DNA of 64,000 nt from Phorcus lineatus (Eukaryota > Mollusca > Gastropoda > Trochida > Trochidae), in NCBI GenBank assembly GCA_921293015.1, contig OV121087.1, forward strand, positions 8,816,501 through 8,880,500, written 5' to 3'. Positions within the stretch are counted from its first letter, which is position 1; each line of letters starts with the position of its first letter. The translations under genes were made by a program, and so were the position numbers. Positions 51,401 through 64,000 of this stretch are shown in pieces. Below the pieces are notes generated by a model that was not told the DNA's origin, did not search any database, and worked only from the letters and a program-made list of their open reading frames with translations.

Positions 51401-54205
51401 CTGACTCATTTGAACTGTAGAAAAGTATTCCCTTTAAAGTTCAAAAATATTGTTTCCCAATATAATCCTTTAAGACAACTTCTCATTTATATGCAGCTTA
51501 AAGTGCTACCTCCGTGTAATGGAGCCATAAGCCAGCTTAATGTCAAACAGTTTTTTAATCGAGACAGAATATGGTCATTTTTTGAAGAAATGTTTTGTAC
51601 ATGACAAGGCAATTTGTCAACAACCCTCCTACCATCAGAGAGAAGATTGCCTTTTTTCAAATCTAACAGCTCCTGGCACCAAATCGGATATGTCACAGCA
51701 CGTTTCACTTTCCTCTATGAACACACACACTTAAAACATATTCATGTTCATTATCCAATAAAAGTATTGTTTTATTAGTTTTTTTTAAAACTGCAAATTA
51801 AACGTCAATCACAAAGTCCATTTTATTTCGTTCATAAGAGTAGAGTGTCTAATCTGTGTTTGAAATATATTTGCTTGACTTAGTTCACATCTCTGACAAA
51901 TATGCAGATTCGGTCTCAAAACTCATACCGAAAACAAATGCGTGCATTTAACAATGTTGTTCTTGTAATATGATAATAAAGGAACTAGAAACAATATTTC
52001 ATGAAAGGAGAATGGCAGTGTTGAGAGGCGGAAGTCCCTCATTGCACTACTATCTAATTGGCAAGGTCATAAATTATGGCTATTGAATAGGAACCAAATT
52101 TGTCTAAGCTGTCAAAAGATTAATATACGATTAAGAGAACGTGAACAACAAAGGATATGATATTACATTAGCCAAGACAAACGTGTCACTATACACGTAT
52201 AGTGTCATTTCAATATCACTTCTATACTTTTCTTTTTAAGATTTCAAAGAATGTATGATGCATGTATATAACAGAACAATGGAGCGTTTGACAGTCTCGC
52301 CCCCAACTTCTGAAAATCCCACTGTAAGTACAATAAACTTCTTTGACTTTTGACGTCCCTTGAAATGAAAAAAATAGTAACTATATTCGAATCTTGTTAG
52401 TTACGAATAGGACATGGAATTAAGTCCATTAATTAAATAAACGTTTTGTTAATCATAAGACAACGTAATGATTTCGTCTCTGGCTTATATGGATATCCAG
52501 CTTTTTCACAATAAACACAATAACTACAACATTTTATCTCACTAAGAGATACACTTCATAAATGCATGGAATCGAGTTACTGAGTTTTGCATGAAAAGAT
52601 TAAAGAAATTGAACATAATTGTTTAAATGATAAAATATATTGCTAAAACTGAATAATTCTTCAAGGCGTTTTGGTCTGTTATCAGCTGACAGTTTCTTCA
52701 CGGCATAACCATAAAGGCAAGTTGATATCCTTGCAAAAATAGGTCAAATTTCACATATTATTTGCTAAGGTTACAAAACATTTAGCTATCAATAAAACCA
52801 ATATAATACCTAACACATATTTCAAGTCTATTTCTTTGTGGACATAACTAATGTGAGACTCCAGCTAATTATAAATAGACCCAACAATTGTTAAAAATGT
52901 ATATTATCGTTCAATGTGGAACAGGGGGAATATCTATATGACCTGATATGTCCGAAAAAAACTTTTAAGCATTCATTGCCTGAAATCTACAACCTGTTTA
53001 TACATGGCAGGAAAATATTTTTGCTGAAGTCGAAGGCAGATTTATCATTGAAATAAATAGATCTTATGTTCTCATAACAGATTGTTTCACCGATAAAAAT
53101 GATAATAGATTTAAAACTTGATTTTAAAGACGTGAAAGGAGAATTGATATAGCTAAGATTTATTTTGGGCAGAAGCAAAATTACAATTGTTGAAGTTAGG
53201 GCTATTAGAGCCAAAAATAAGTAACAGTTGCAAAGTGTACAGAAGTTTCACCTAACAATGTCACAACCATAGGAATCGTAAAAAGAATCTCTGTATTGTG
53301 ATGGTCAATGACGACTACTTCTACCAATTGGGTCATGTCCATTTCATCGATTTTGCAGGACATCAGCCATTAGTGTACTAGAATTATACCTTTTCCTGCC
53401 ACATTAAACGAGTGGATCCATAGGTGAAAAGATACTAATAATGTATTGTGTAGAAATAGGTTAAAATGTTACAAAACATAGGATGTTTCTTAGGTAAAAC
53501 GTTAACACTGTACTTTTATCTCAGATTCAGTCATTCATTGGTTTTACATATTTTGGTTTACAGCATTCATCACAATTGCAAACGTAAAGAATCTCATCAA
53601 TAGGTTCAGGCAAAGTTACCATCTGTAATGATAAAAACATTATATAATTGAATTATTCCATACTACCATGCAAAACAAAATGGGATCATTACCTCTGTAA
53701 TTACCTAAATTGTTAGTCCAGAGTTTATTTTTCCATTAGCTATTATGACCGTATCAGCAACTAACCTACTCGCCTTTCAATTATAGTTGTGGACGAAAAA
53801 TGTAAAAGAAATTAACTTAATTGTACATCTTCAGGAAAAAAGAGTGGACATTATCATTTTGAAACACATATGTACTTGTTTATCATTGGAAATGTTACTA
53901 GCTAAGCAAAGCCATAAATATTTAACGAAAATGAAATCCATGTTTCTGTCGTGAAAGAAATCTCTCCTGCAAGAATTATACTTCAACACTCAAAAAGAAC
54001 TACAACATGTCAATTATTACACGTTCATGACATTTATCACTTTCCGCCTCATATCCATAACGAAATTTGTTTCATTTTGTTGTCATAAGTGATTGATAAC
54101 ATTCTACTGACATCATCCCAATCAATATATCTGGATATTTTTATATTAATATCCATTTTAATGTCAATTTAACAGCACTTATCACTGTACGCTGCCAGAC
54201 TTGTA

Positions 54206-54814
54206 CAGCTGCATACCAAAAGTTTGTTCACATGCATAAACATACTAGTGTATCACAGGCATCGTAGCATTTCTGAAAAAGAAACTGATAATGTTGAATT
54301 TTGATATCCAAAGTGAATATATATATTCACTGTTCTTTAACACAATATTATACACCATACTTCACCATAACAGTTTTGGCAGGTCATTGAAGTGACCAGG
54401 GGTCAATATTCCGAAAACACAAATTATTTATTTTTCTCTTTAAAATCCTTCATAAGTGATCAACACCCTTACAGACATGTACTGTTTGTTCCCGTGCATT
54501 TACTCATTGAGATTGTGCTGATTTCTTTTTCAGAAAGTCGATATCGATTATTTTAATCAAAATGTAAGGAATTCAGAATCAAGAAAATGTGCTCCCTTCT
54601 GTCTATTTCATCATGCCAAAATTCCATTTCTTGAACAAGAGACAAGAATATCCTTAAAAAATAAGTCAGAAAATGGATACTTAAAACATGGACTATGGGT
54701 TATCATTTGTCAGTTTTGCTGAAGTTATTTTATTGATGTCGACACTTAACCCTAATTACATGATATTTGCACTTCGCTACCGTGGTACGTGAACAGACTT
54801 TTGGTATGCAGCTG
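54206..54814. mobile_element. Tc1/mariner-type MITE, 609 bp, copy b
   Basis: The ends CAGCTGCATACCAAAAGTTT (left) and the inverse of the right end match closely. The element is the same length and alignable with 13969-14576. A TA precedes the left end (54204-54205); the right flank has CA, so one base of the duplication has changed. It has no coding capacity. Its better preserved ends make this the younger or less mutated of the two copies. Confidence 0.8.
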
Positions 54815-55399
54815 CATGTTTTCACGCTAGTGGCAATATTTCATTCCGCTTTTCCACAGTTTGTTTTGATAGCAGCCTGTACCTTCATTAAATTTTGCTT
54901 CTGTTAAAAAACTTCATGAAATGAATATTCCATCCATCATGTCCTGTGCAAGAGCTTTGAAACCATACAATAACACATTGTAATAACGTTTAAAGTTAAG
55001 TCAGTAAAATGATTTTCAAAGACAAAATGGTATACACGATTAATCAATGATAAACGTTTGGTGCTGACAATTCATAAACAATTATCAAACCTGATTTTCA
55101 AATCAGTTTTTATTGCTTATACAGGACATCGCAGACTTTTGTTAGCCTTTTACATGAATTGACAAAAATATCTAAAGGGACTTTTCTCATATAAAAGCAT
55201 TATATTTGAACTTGTACATCAGTGTATTTTGGTAACATGCCCCTGAATCATACGAGTATATGCACCTTAAGTTACTGTTTATGATGAAGAGACAATATCA
55301 TAACTCTCAAAAGAGAATTAGTTGGTTAGACGTAACGTGTCTCCAGTGCGTGATTGAAGTCTTTAGATCAGTATAAATGCTAAGAAATAAATCCTTGTT

Positions 55400-56500
55400 T
55401 TAATAAAAAAAAAGCACAAATGGCTTGTTCGCGAACATAAGGAAGTAATCTTGTATAATTATATACAGAAACAATTTTACAATTTTACATCCAGACGGCA
55501 CATAAGAAATCAGTAAACAGTGAGTTATTCATAGATAATGTTATAGTTTTGAATGTTTTTGATAATTTTTATTTCAATCTAAGAGAACAAGAGATTTGAC
55601 ATTGTAATTTGTAACTAGGCCCAATATTTGAACGTGTTTTTTCATTTATGCCAAATAAAACCTTATGATTACTCCTATGTTTTATTTCTCTTCCTATAGA
55701 TGAGTGGTACATCAAGTTTTCACATCAAGCATCAACCCTGCGTCGTCTTTTATTCACCACATAATCTCAACAACAGTAGTAAAGCACCATATGAGTTTTG
55801 TGTTACCCGTAAACAATGGTGCGATAGTTATTAGGATTTTGCAAGTTGCAATTTCCCCCTTTGATATGCATTTTTTTAAAACATGTTTATCCACCCGTCC
55901 TCTTTGTTTTGTTGTGAATTCAATTCATGTTATCGTAAAATGGTACAACGGATGTACAATGGCAGATTATTAATTCAATTAAGCAGGACTGTCCTACAAG
56001 GTGATTAGTAGAAGAACTTGGTATTACATATTTTAGTTAGCCTTCTAGAGACACAAATATCCCCTGTTCATGTAGATTGAGTGCAGCCAAACGTCAAAAT
56101 GATAGGGCTTTCTCTGATACAAACTACCAATGTTTTTTTTAAAAATTGAATTCCTAATAATTCAGTGCTTCAATAACATTCACTTGATGTATGGAATCAA
56201 ATTAAAATGAATAAAACTTTGCTCTACTTTCAGCCCTTCATTCAATTCTTTACTCTTAATTCTCATTTTTATTTACAGATTAGTACATACCAATGCAGAT
56301 ATCGTTTATCATATTTCCTTGTATATTTCTTTGTTTTCTTCATGTTTTTCAGTTCAAGCCTGAAGCTCATGAGAATTTTTAACATTTATTTTTAAAAAAC
56401 AATCAATTTACTTCGATGATTAACTATAGGAAATTATTCCATATTGAAGTTGAAAAATAATTGTGACCAGATAAGTTTTTAAAAACATTGACATGCAATT
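55400..56500. other. Spacer between copies 3 and 4
   Basis: No gene recognised. The open frame at 55704-55973 lacks an ATG-plus-splice context and known motifs. Confidence 0.4.
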
Positions 56501-59500
56501 AATTTTTCAAATATTATGGTAAAAGACAACTTCTCATTAATATACAGCCTAACCTGCCTAAACGGTCACTTCCATATAATGGAGCCGGAAGCCATCTAAT
56601 TGTCAAACTGTTTTTCAATCTAGACATAATATTCGCATTTCTGAGAGTTTTCTTTGCAGTTGACATGGCAATTACTGAACAATATTGCAACCATCAGAGA
56701 GAAGATTGCTTTTTAGCTAATCTAACAGCTCCTGGCACCCAAGGGAGATGTCACCAAGTATGTTCCCCGAAACATCTAATGACATCACTCTTAACCTTAT
56801 GAACACATATATATGTATATTTATACATTACCAGATGTGAATTTTGTAATATCATTTTTTTAAACTGTCGGAAAAACGAATTTAACATTACTTTCAAAGT
56901 CTGTTTTAATTTAATTTTCATAACTTTATACATTTCCTATTCATTTGCCGATATGGTCGCAAAACTATTTTCACATAACGTCAATTGTAATGTTGGTATA
57001 TGCATTTAACAAGATTAATTCTTGTGATATGTTGCAAAAAAACTAGAAAAAATATGTCATGACTTAAGATTAAAACTCTACTGTAACCAGGGGTGATGAT
57101 GAAGTGTTAATTTTATACATTGCGGTTAACAATTTTAGCAATGTGTCTTGATGAATTAACACTTCTCTTCGAAACACTGGTGTGTGATCCCATCCTTTCT
57201 TATAAAATAGATGGTGTAACCATCTGGTTGTACAAATATCAACTACGATCATTGTAGGCTCTAATGTTTACTATATTGAATTTTACGGCATGAGCCGTCT
57301 TTATTCACTACCCTCGAAAGCAAGTAAATGCCTCTGAGGAATTAGCCAATGCGAATAAAACCTGTATTCCAAAAGTTTCCAAGAGAAATAATTTTTTTAA
57401 CCCGACAAGCACTTAGAATTAAGTAGACCTACCTCTGAGTTTAGATGTACATATAAAATAAGTTGAGATACTCAAGATACCTACTGCTTTGTAGGTTATA
57501 GGAACAGAAATGATATTAGCTAGAAATTTCACAATCACATGAGCAGATTGCTTAAAGAGCCACTCCGATAGTTCTTTGAGTAATATATGGAGTAATATAT
57601 GCCAAACTTAATCAATGGTGTCATTTGATCGCGATGTATCGACTGTTACCAAAAAGACATATTTTAAGGCTTATGGTTTTTTACCGTGACAATTTGAAGG
57701 TTGAACGTCGCAATTATGATCGAAAACCGGACAGTGGCGCGCGTCAAATAGTCAAACGTAATTGTGGAGCCAGGAGGGCAGTTAGGAATTGAATTGTGTT
57801 TGTTAGGTTATATAATTTTTATCCTTGTATATTGGACGTGATATCTACACCTCTGTGCATTTATAAGGCTGTTTTTAGATTTTCATGGAAAACCAGTATT
57901 TGTCATATATATGTCTTTTGGATGTTTAGATTTCATATCACCACATATGACATTTAGATTCGTATGAAAGGTAAATGATATGTTATGAAATTCACTCAGA
58001 ATATCATCACTACATGACATTTCTTTTCTTCAGAGTTTCAAGATTGTCCCAAGAAGGGGAATCCAAAATATCTGCTGCGATTTTCCTATCAAATCAAGTG
58101 AACCTTCATAAAACGAACATTGTCAACTTCTTCTGTAGAAATTTGACTGTCGTGTAGTTTAGACACCTATCCACGCTGTCTCCAAAAATTTCACATTATT
58201 TATGATTAGAATTTGTTTTAAAAACATAACCAGCAAAAATCTGAAGTCTTGGGCATTGCGTGATTGTACATTTGCAAATATGTAAGGTTTGATCACTTGT
58301 ATTTCCTAGGACATCTTTAACATATTTTATCAATGGTCCGAATCTGTAACCGCGCCTACGTCTGTGAATTTAATGCTCGCTCAAGTTGCTACAAAGAAAT
58401 ATACAGTTAACCTTTAAACAATATATGCATAGAGACTTAAAAGATTCAAGTTTAAAGGAAATACAATTTAGTAGATGCAATAAGAATGAAAATAGTTTAA
58501 GGATGTACGTTAAATAGTTCACCACATTTGATGTCAGCTGGCAGTGAATCGAAGTCGAGAGGTGTAGTGTCAAGGTATTATGGCCATAAGTATATAAGTT
58601 CAGGGACTGTTCGTAGCTGTTGATTCTGGGTTCTTTGACATCTAGGGGATGTACTGAGGTAGAAGTTCGGATAGATACCCAGGAGCTTGACTGGTTTAGT
58701 CAAAGCACACAGTACTTAACTGAGAGCCATTTAAGGCAACTGAGAGATGAAGTGATGTGATCTCATTTAGATGACAGACACACAATGCGGACAGTATTGG
58801 TTTTAATTCGTTGCAATTTATGTAATTGCAAGGTGTTTAATCCAGCAGGTTTTTAGGATAGTCTAGCCATCCAGCGCTAGAGATCTGATTAAGGCATCGG
58901 CACAGTTTGTGGTGATGTAACGGCGGATGGAGCTGACGATTCTGAGATGGTTATTGCCGACTTTACAAACACTGAACACATCAGTCACGTTAGGCCAACG
59001 ACAGTGGGCTAAGGGGCCGAAGTTCCTCATTGCACAACATTCCAATAATGATTGGCAAGGTCATAAAGTATTGTGATTGAATAGGAACCAAATCTGCAAA
59101 AGCTGTCAAAGGATGAAAATATGAGTAACAGAACGTGAACAACAAAGGCTATGGTATCGACTTCGTAGGACAAGCATGTCACTATACATGTATCTTGTCA
59201 TATTTTTATCACTTCTGTACTATTCGGTTAATACTTCAAAGAATGTGTGATGTCCATGTTAACAGAACAATGGAGCGTTTGACAGTGTCACCTCAACTAT
59301 AGAAACTCCCACTACCAGGACAACATCTTTAACGGTGTAGATCTCTCTTGACTCAACATTTTATGATAACCACCTTAAGGACACAATTATTTTGCTTTTA
59401 CGTGTGGTGGAAGTTGAACCCTGACCATTCAAATAGTGTGTGTCAGAATTGTGAAATTTTATCGCAAGTCAGTTCAACAAATCATGAGACTATCAAAGTC

Positions 59501-62350
59501 ACCAGTTTATGTATAGAAAATAGTTTTTGATCAAAGATGCTTGTTATATGTATAGCAATAAAGCGCTAGAACGTGTTATCGCCGAAACTAAGAGATTAAT
59601 ATTAAGCTTTGGTAAAGATTTCTTTGAAATAAAAAAATTTTTACGAGAGGTCTGAAAGCAGATGACAGTTGTTGTATTTAATGAAAATACTTTGATGTGG
59701 ATTGATTAATTGTCTAAAAATAAGTACACCAGTTGCATAGTTTACATAACTTTTAGCTAGCAATGTCGTGAGTACAGCAATCACAATTAACTGATAAATA
59801 CGTTATGTGTTAATAGTCTATCCCTTGAAGAACAAACGAATTCTAATCATTTTGGCAAATTGTGATGATATTCAAAGGTAGGTCAGGCCCATTTGATCGA
59901 ATTGGCAAGACGGCAACTATAATGGTGGCTGATTGATATCATTCCCTGCCACATTCAACCACCGAAAAGCATGCTGTCGTTAAAAGGAAATTCTACTGGC
60001 TTATGAGGCCTTTGGTAGACTCAAAGTTAAATGGTTACAAAAACATAGGATCGATCACACTTGTTTCTGTTTCTGCAGTAAAAATATCTTCATCATAGTG
60101 ATTTCACTGTTGTGGTTTAAGGTATTGCTTATTGCCTAATAATGTCAATAGTGAACAAATTAAGGTGAGGTTCAAGGGAAATTATCATTTTTAATGAGAA
60201 ACAAAATTTTGAATTGTAATAAATACAACTTTCATGCAATATAAAATTGAATTGATAATTATGTTGTTCACAACTGATTCAATCCACCGGGCGTTAAACA
60301 CCAACTTACCTCACCTCACCTCAATCCACCGGGTACTTTTCCAACAAGTGTTGTTTTCATATTTTCTTTCTAAAGGATAAAAAATATTTTAACAAACCAG
60401 GTAAAAGATTATGATTATTCCTCGGATTGTGGTAGCTTCACCGTGATATTCTTGATTATTAACCACTATTTCCATGTTACATCGTTATATCTGGGATCGC
60501 AGTATGTGCAATAGTACATGTTCTTGTACTTTGTCATGTCTCGTCAACCACCTTAGCAACTAGCCTATTTTGCTTCAACGAGCTGGTTAGGATGCAGTAC
60601 AGTAAATACTTCGGCTTTGAGGGTTGGTCCCGCATGGGTATCGACCCGAAAAAGTTGAAGAAACTGAACCATCGTAGATAGTGTGATCCTAATTGTAACA
60701 TTTTTACAAAGCAGGGATGTGTTGTGAAATCTCGAAAATTAGATAGATCGTAATGGAAACTTTTCCTCGAGCTCACCGTAAACATTCAAGACCATTTGGA
60801 CTTTCAGCGTATTTCCGTAGATGTCGAGACTTCACAGATATTTACTGGCGTCTGTTCCTGAAAAAGTGTTGTTGCTTCCGATTTAAACTACTTATTTCTG
60901 TTATAACTACTTCACCTTAGCCTTTGCTGTATTTATGTTGCAAGTAAGCTCAATAAAACTCCATTTGATAATGTTATGTAAGTTCCTTTCTAATAGAGGT
61001 ACTACTTTGAAATTGATTTAGTTCCGGCAGTTGCTTTTCGTTTCTGGATTACTTCATTTTGGCACAAGATTAATGATCTCATTAAAACATTTTTGTTTGA
61101 TCAATTTATTTAAAGTGTTTCCGGTGTTAGATAAAATTCTGATTTCATTGAAAATATTTCATGATTACCGTGAATGAATTCTGGATATTCTGTTGAATGT
61201 GTCTATCAGTAATTAAAAACTGTTGTGAGAAAACTTGCGAATGGGGCTTGATACAAGACAACGGATACAGATAGCATGGGCTGAGATCGGGTATGCTCGC
61301 CATTACTTGACTGAAAACCCAAAACGCATGTCCGGACAACATAGTTGAAACATATGCTTCTAATAACTTCCCCGGTGAAAAACTCTCCATCATTTATGAT
61401 ACTTGAAAATTCAGATAAAGCCACTTAAGTCACGAGATTGCGTAGAAGTGCTTTCGAATTAACACAGAAAACTAAAATTTAGAAAACATTTATTATTTTG
61501 TAATAGATACCAATGATCATATGAGAACTCTGAGGGAATTTTTGCAAATGGTTTACTTTTGATTCAATTATATTCAACAGAAAAAAATTGAGAATTACAT
61601 CAAAGCAACAAATGTTATACCAAGATACTTTGACATTTTTCATGTACTCACTTACTTATCGTATATTAGATAACCGATGGCCAGTACGGTTTCATAGTTT
61701 GTGTAACTAAATAGCAAAGAATAAAATTAACCATGGTCAGTACTAATTGCCATAACGTATTTTGTTTACAGTCACTTAAATGCAATGTATGTCCCTGTAG
61801 GTAAAATTGTTTTATAGACGAACAAAATTGGATCCTAACAACAGGTTATGAAATTTATTTTACCTAAGGTAAAGAAATAACATACTTCGCAAAATTTTTA
61901 ACTAAACTAATTGCCATAACGTATTTTGTTATTTATATATGAACTAAGGTCACAGTCACTTAAATAAAGGACACTGTCAAACGATAACTGGAGACACGTT
62001 TCTAAAAGGTTTTCCATAAGTTGATGAGCCAGTGATTGACTAGGCAATCCGTCATCTGTAGTCAAACTCCTATAAAACATATAGGTAATGTGCTGATTTT
62101 AAAATAGTTTTTCAGTCAAAATGTTATTTGTGTTTCTTTGTAAAAATTTCTATAAACATGTGCTTCTTCGCTTATCTAATAACTTATACAGTAAGTGATT
62201 TAACACAGTAAACATGTTTCAACGAAATGAAATTTAGTAAGAGCATGAAATTGGTTTGATATGACTGATACCTAGGTATCTGAAATCGATAAAACTGAGT
62301 AAAACTCAAAACTCAGTTTTATCATTTACATATACAAAGAGTGGACACTA
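56500..62350. repeat. Segmental duplication, copy 4
   Basis: Begins with ACAGCCTAACCTGCC and the GGAGCCGGAAGCC block at about 56580, then resumes after an insertion with GGCAAGGTCATAAAG at 59053, TGGAGCGTTTGACAGTGTC at 59273 and a 60830-61140 section matching 33930-34250 of copy 2. The interval 57100-59000 is extra relative to copies 1-3 and includes the LINE relic. No intact gene was seen. Confidence 0.65.
58335..59005 (-). pseudogene. CR1/L2-like LINE relic: end of reverse-transcriptase ORF and 3' tail
   Basis: On the minus strand the sequence begins with VCKVGNNHLRIVSSIRRYIT, then CADALIRSLALD and LDY (about 58970-58855). This matches the region just after the reverse-transcriptase core in CR1/L2-type LINEs (HLR.I..IR..L....A..L....V.SRLDYCN). 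Further pieces in shifted frames give a LN.ITSLH-like segment and SLPADIK (about 58540), the usual SLP.DIR near the C-terminus. The 3' tail contains GTAGCAACTTGAGCGAGC. Several frameshifts and a 5' truncation make it inactive. Confidence 0.6.
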
Positions 62351-62450
62351 GTTTACAACTTCAATCACATCTTTGCTCATTTACGTAACAGGTTATGAAA
62401 TGTATTTTATCTAAGGTAAAGAAATAACATACTTCGCATATTTTTAAACT
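61735..62450. repeat. Local direct repeats in copy 4
   Basis: A segment of about 62 bp (GGTTATGAAATTTATTTTAC ... ACATACTTCGCA) at 61844-61905 recurs at 62390-62450. A second phrase (CTAATTGCCATAACGTATTT) at 61743 recurs at 61908. No coding content is seen. Confidence 0.7.
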
Positions 62451-64000
62451 AAAAAATGATCAGAAAATAGCGAAACGGGAAATCAATGTTCCTATCTTTC
62501 TTTTTGCAAGTTTTGTGAGAATTAGTTCAATCCAATTCCGATAAGTATGTGTCAGCTGATATTTACATCAAAGTAACTTTAGTTTCATTTGAGACGTATT
62601 CTTATCCATAGTAAACATCCCACTCGATTGTTTTGGAAATGATTTCCTCAATATCCATTCGAATATCATTTCAAAAATTCTAATTATCAATATCAGTTTT
62701 CAGACTTTCATGTCTTCAAGCTAGTGAATATAAACATTCAATTGATGTTGGTAGGATCGAGCACTTAATGGGTTAACGAATTAGCCTGATTAATGGTAAG
62801 TTATAAGGCTATTTAAGTCACAATTTGTGTTTGTTAATCTAGTCTGTATCTTTTGGGGAAATATCACACTTACATCTATTCTATAGCACTGCTCAAACAA
62901 ATTAAAGTTTATTTCTTAGTTGAAAACCTAACGTGAGGCTCCAGAAGACTTGCCATGTTGAATAAGGAAGACAACTTTTACTCGTTAATAATTGATATTA
63001 TCATGCTATGCCATTTGGAAACATTATTTATGTAATAACTGATGTATCACGTAACATATTGCGCATCCATTGTCTATTTTCATAACCTTTCAGAAATCAC
63101 CAGGCAGGTTAGTCATGAAAATAAATCCTGTTGTGTTCCTCTAACAGATTATCTTCCCTCAAAAACAGTTCGATTAATTTGGATCTCTGTTAAAATGACG
63201 TAATAAGAGAATTTTTCAAGTTAATTTGGTCCGAAACAAAATGATAGTCGTTCTAATTGATGAAGGTACTACGACGTTAGAATCATAAAAATATATCGAT
63301 AATTTGTAAAAATAAAATGTAGTACTTTAAGTAATAGTGTAAGCACAACTTGCAGATATACATGAATTTCAGCTAACAATGCCACAGGTAGAATAAGTGC
63401 AATGAACTTCAAACATATCGTGTTCATAGTACATTCTTTGCCGACCTCATGAATCCTAATAAAGTCTCCATATCGTGATGGTCACGGAAGACTAATATCG
63501 CAGAGTAGGTCATGTCCATTTGATCGACTGGCAGGCAACAACCATAATTGTGACATTTTCTTGCCACAATTCACTTCCAGTGGTGAAAAGGAAACACCTT
63601 TTTCTTATGTACTATTGATGCATCGTGTCGACAAAAAACATACAGTGTTTCTGCAGTAAACAGGAAAAACTGTTTTATTATCTGTGCTTCGAACAATCAT
63701 CATTTCATTGGTTTTACTACCATGGTTAAAAGCGTTATTGTACGAGTTTTTGAAAACAAGAAAAAACGTAAGTTATCACACACACAAAATGATTCTTGAA
63801 TCTAATATGCATTTGTGTCCAGTAAATGTGATTATTCCCTGTACATCACAATTAACAAACTCATTGAATATTATGCATAATTGTTTCTCTGTCCAGGTTG
63901 GGATCCTCTATGTCCGTGTTGGAGTAGGTTAGAGAGATTGACTATTTGTTTCATTGATCAATATGACTTTAGAATTAAACGGCTACAATGTTTAAATACA
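62400..64000. repeat. Partial segmental duplication, copy 5, runs off the right edge
   Basis: Matches copy 2 from 28.75 kb onward: AATCTAGTCTGTATC at 62837, TTAGTCATGAAAATAAATCC at 63110 (30669, 19522) and GTAGGTCATGTCCATTTGAT at 63505 (19827, 53333). It holds the uninterrupted site for the Tc1 element of copy 2. No gene was recognised; the open frame at 63684-63932 has no support. Confidence 0.65.

Larger units (their letters stand above)
37500..55400. repeat. Segmental duplication, copy 3
   Basis: The left part (37.55-40.6 kb) aligns with 10.97-14.9 kb. The middle segment (46.98-47.65 kb) aligns with 15.0-15.75 kb. The right part (51.5-55.4 kb) aligns with 16.6-22.75 kb in shortened form and ends with the GTCTCCAGTGCGTGATTG marker at about 55341. 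The extra length comes from the 3.35-kb transposon at 42848-46198 and from 47.7-51.4 kb, which holds the cysteine-rich gene and is missing from copies 1 and 2. Empty sites for three elements of copies 1 and 2 lie here. Confidence 0.7.

Noticed and set aside
55704..55973. 89-codon open frame on the plus strand
   Set aside because: No ATG in a good context, no splice pair and no known motif.
57070..57252. 60-codon minus-strand frame and a GAAGTGTTAATT inverted pair
   Set aside because: The arms are only about 12 bp, and no family, target duplication or empty site could be identified.

Overview
The window is AT-rich animal nuclear DNA. It has widely spaced GT-AG introns and AATAAA poly(A) signals. 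It is full of cut-and-paste transposons and MITEs, and it has no bacterial-type gene packing. A truncated short repeat at about 48.14 kb (GTGAGTTGGGGTTTAACG core) and the small cysteine-rich gene at 49.4 kb suggest a mollusc or another lophotrochozoan. That placement is an inference from general knowledge, not a search.

Layout. The left 2.3 kb holds the promoter and first coding exon of a minus-strand gene that runs off the left edge. From 2.3 to 10.9 kb I see almost nothing except a small 30-bp tandem repeat. From about 10.9 kb to the right end, the DNA is a diverged array of segmental duplications. Copy 1 spans about 10.9-22.8 kb, copy 2 about 22.9-36.45 kb, copy 3 about 37.5-55.4 kb, copy 4 about 56.5-62.3 kb, and a partial copy 5 runs from about 62.4 kb to the end. 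The same landmark segments recur in the same order. This makes many younger insertions visible against a paralogous empty site inside the same window.

Genes. The best gene is a cysteine-rich small protein on the plus strand in copy 3. It has exons 49382-49415, 49502-49591 and 49893-49963, strong splice sites, two phase-1 introns and a poly(A) signal. A candidate upstream exon (47175-47328) has a compatible phase and more cysteines. Its counterpart in copy 1 (about 15.35-15.45 kb) is degraded, so the array may be a gene-family cluster in which most copies have decayed.

Mobile DNA. A 1684-bp Tc1/mariner element (28828-30511) has an intact D,D34E triad and a single in-frame stop near its C-terminus. 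A 3.35-kb element with long inverted repeats (42848-46198) carries a frameshifted XPG/FEN1-like nuclease ORF on the minus strand and may be Academ-like. Also present are a 1288-bp mariner-type element without a recognisable transposase, two related 0.6-kb MITEs, foldback elements, a 5'-truncated retro-insertion with a 7-bp target duplication, a CR1/L2-like LINE relic and a piggyBac relic. No rRNA, tRNA or CRISPR array was recognised.
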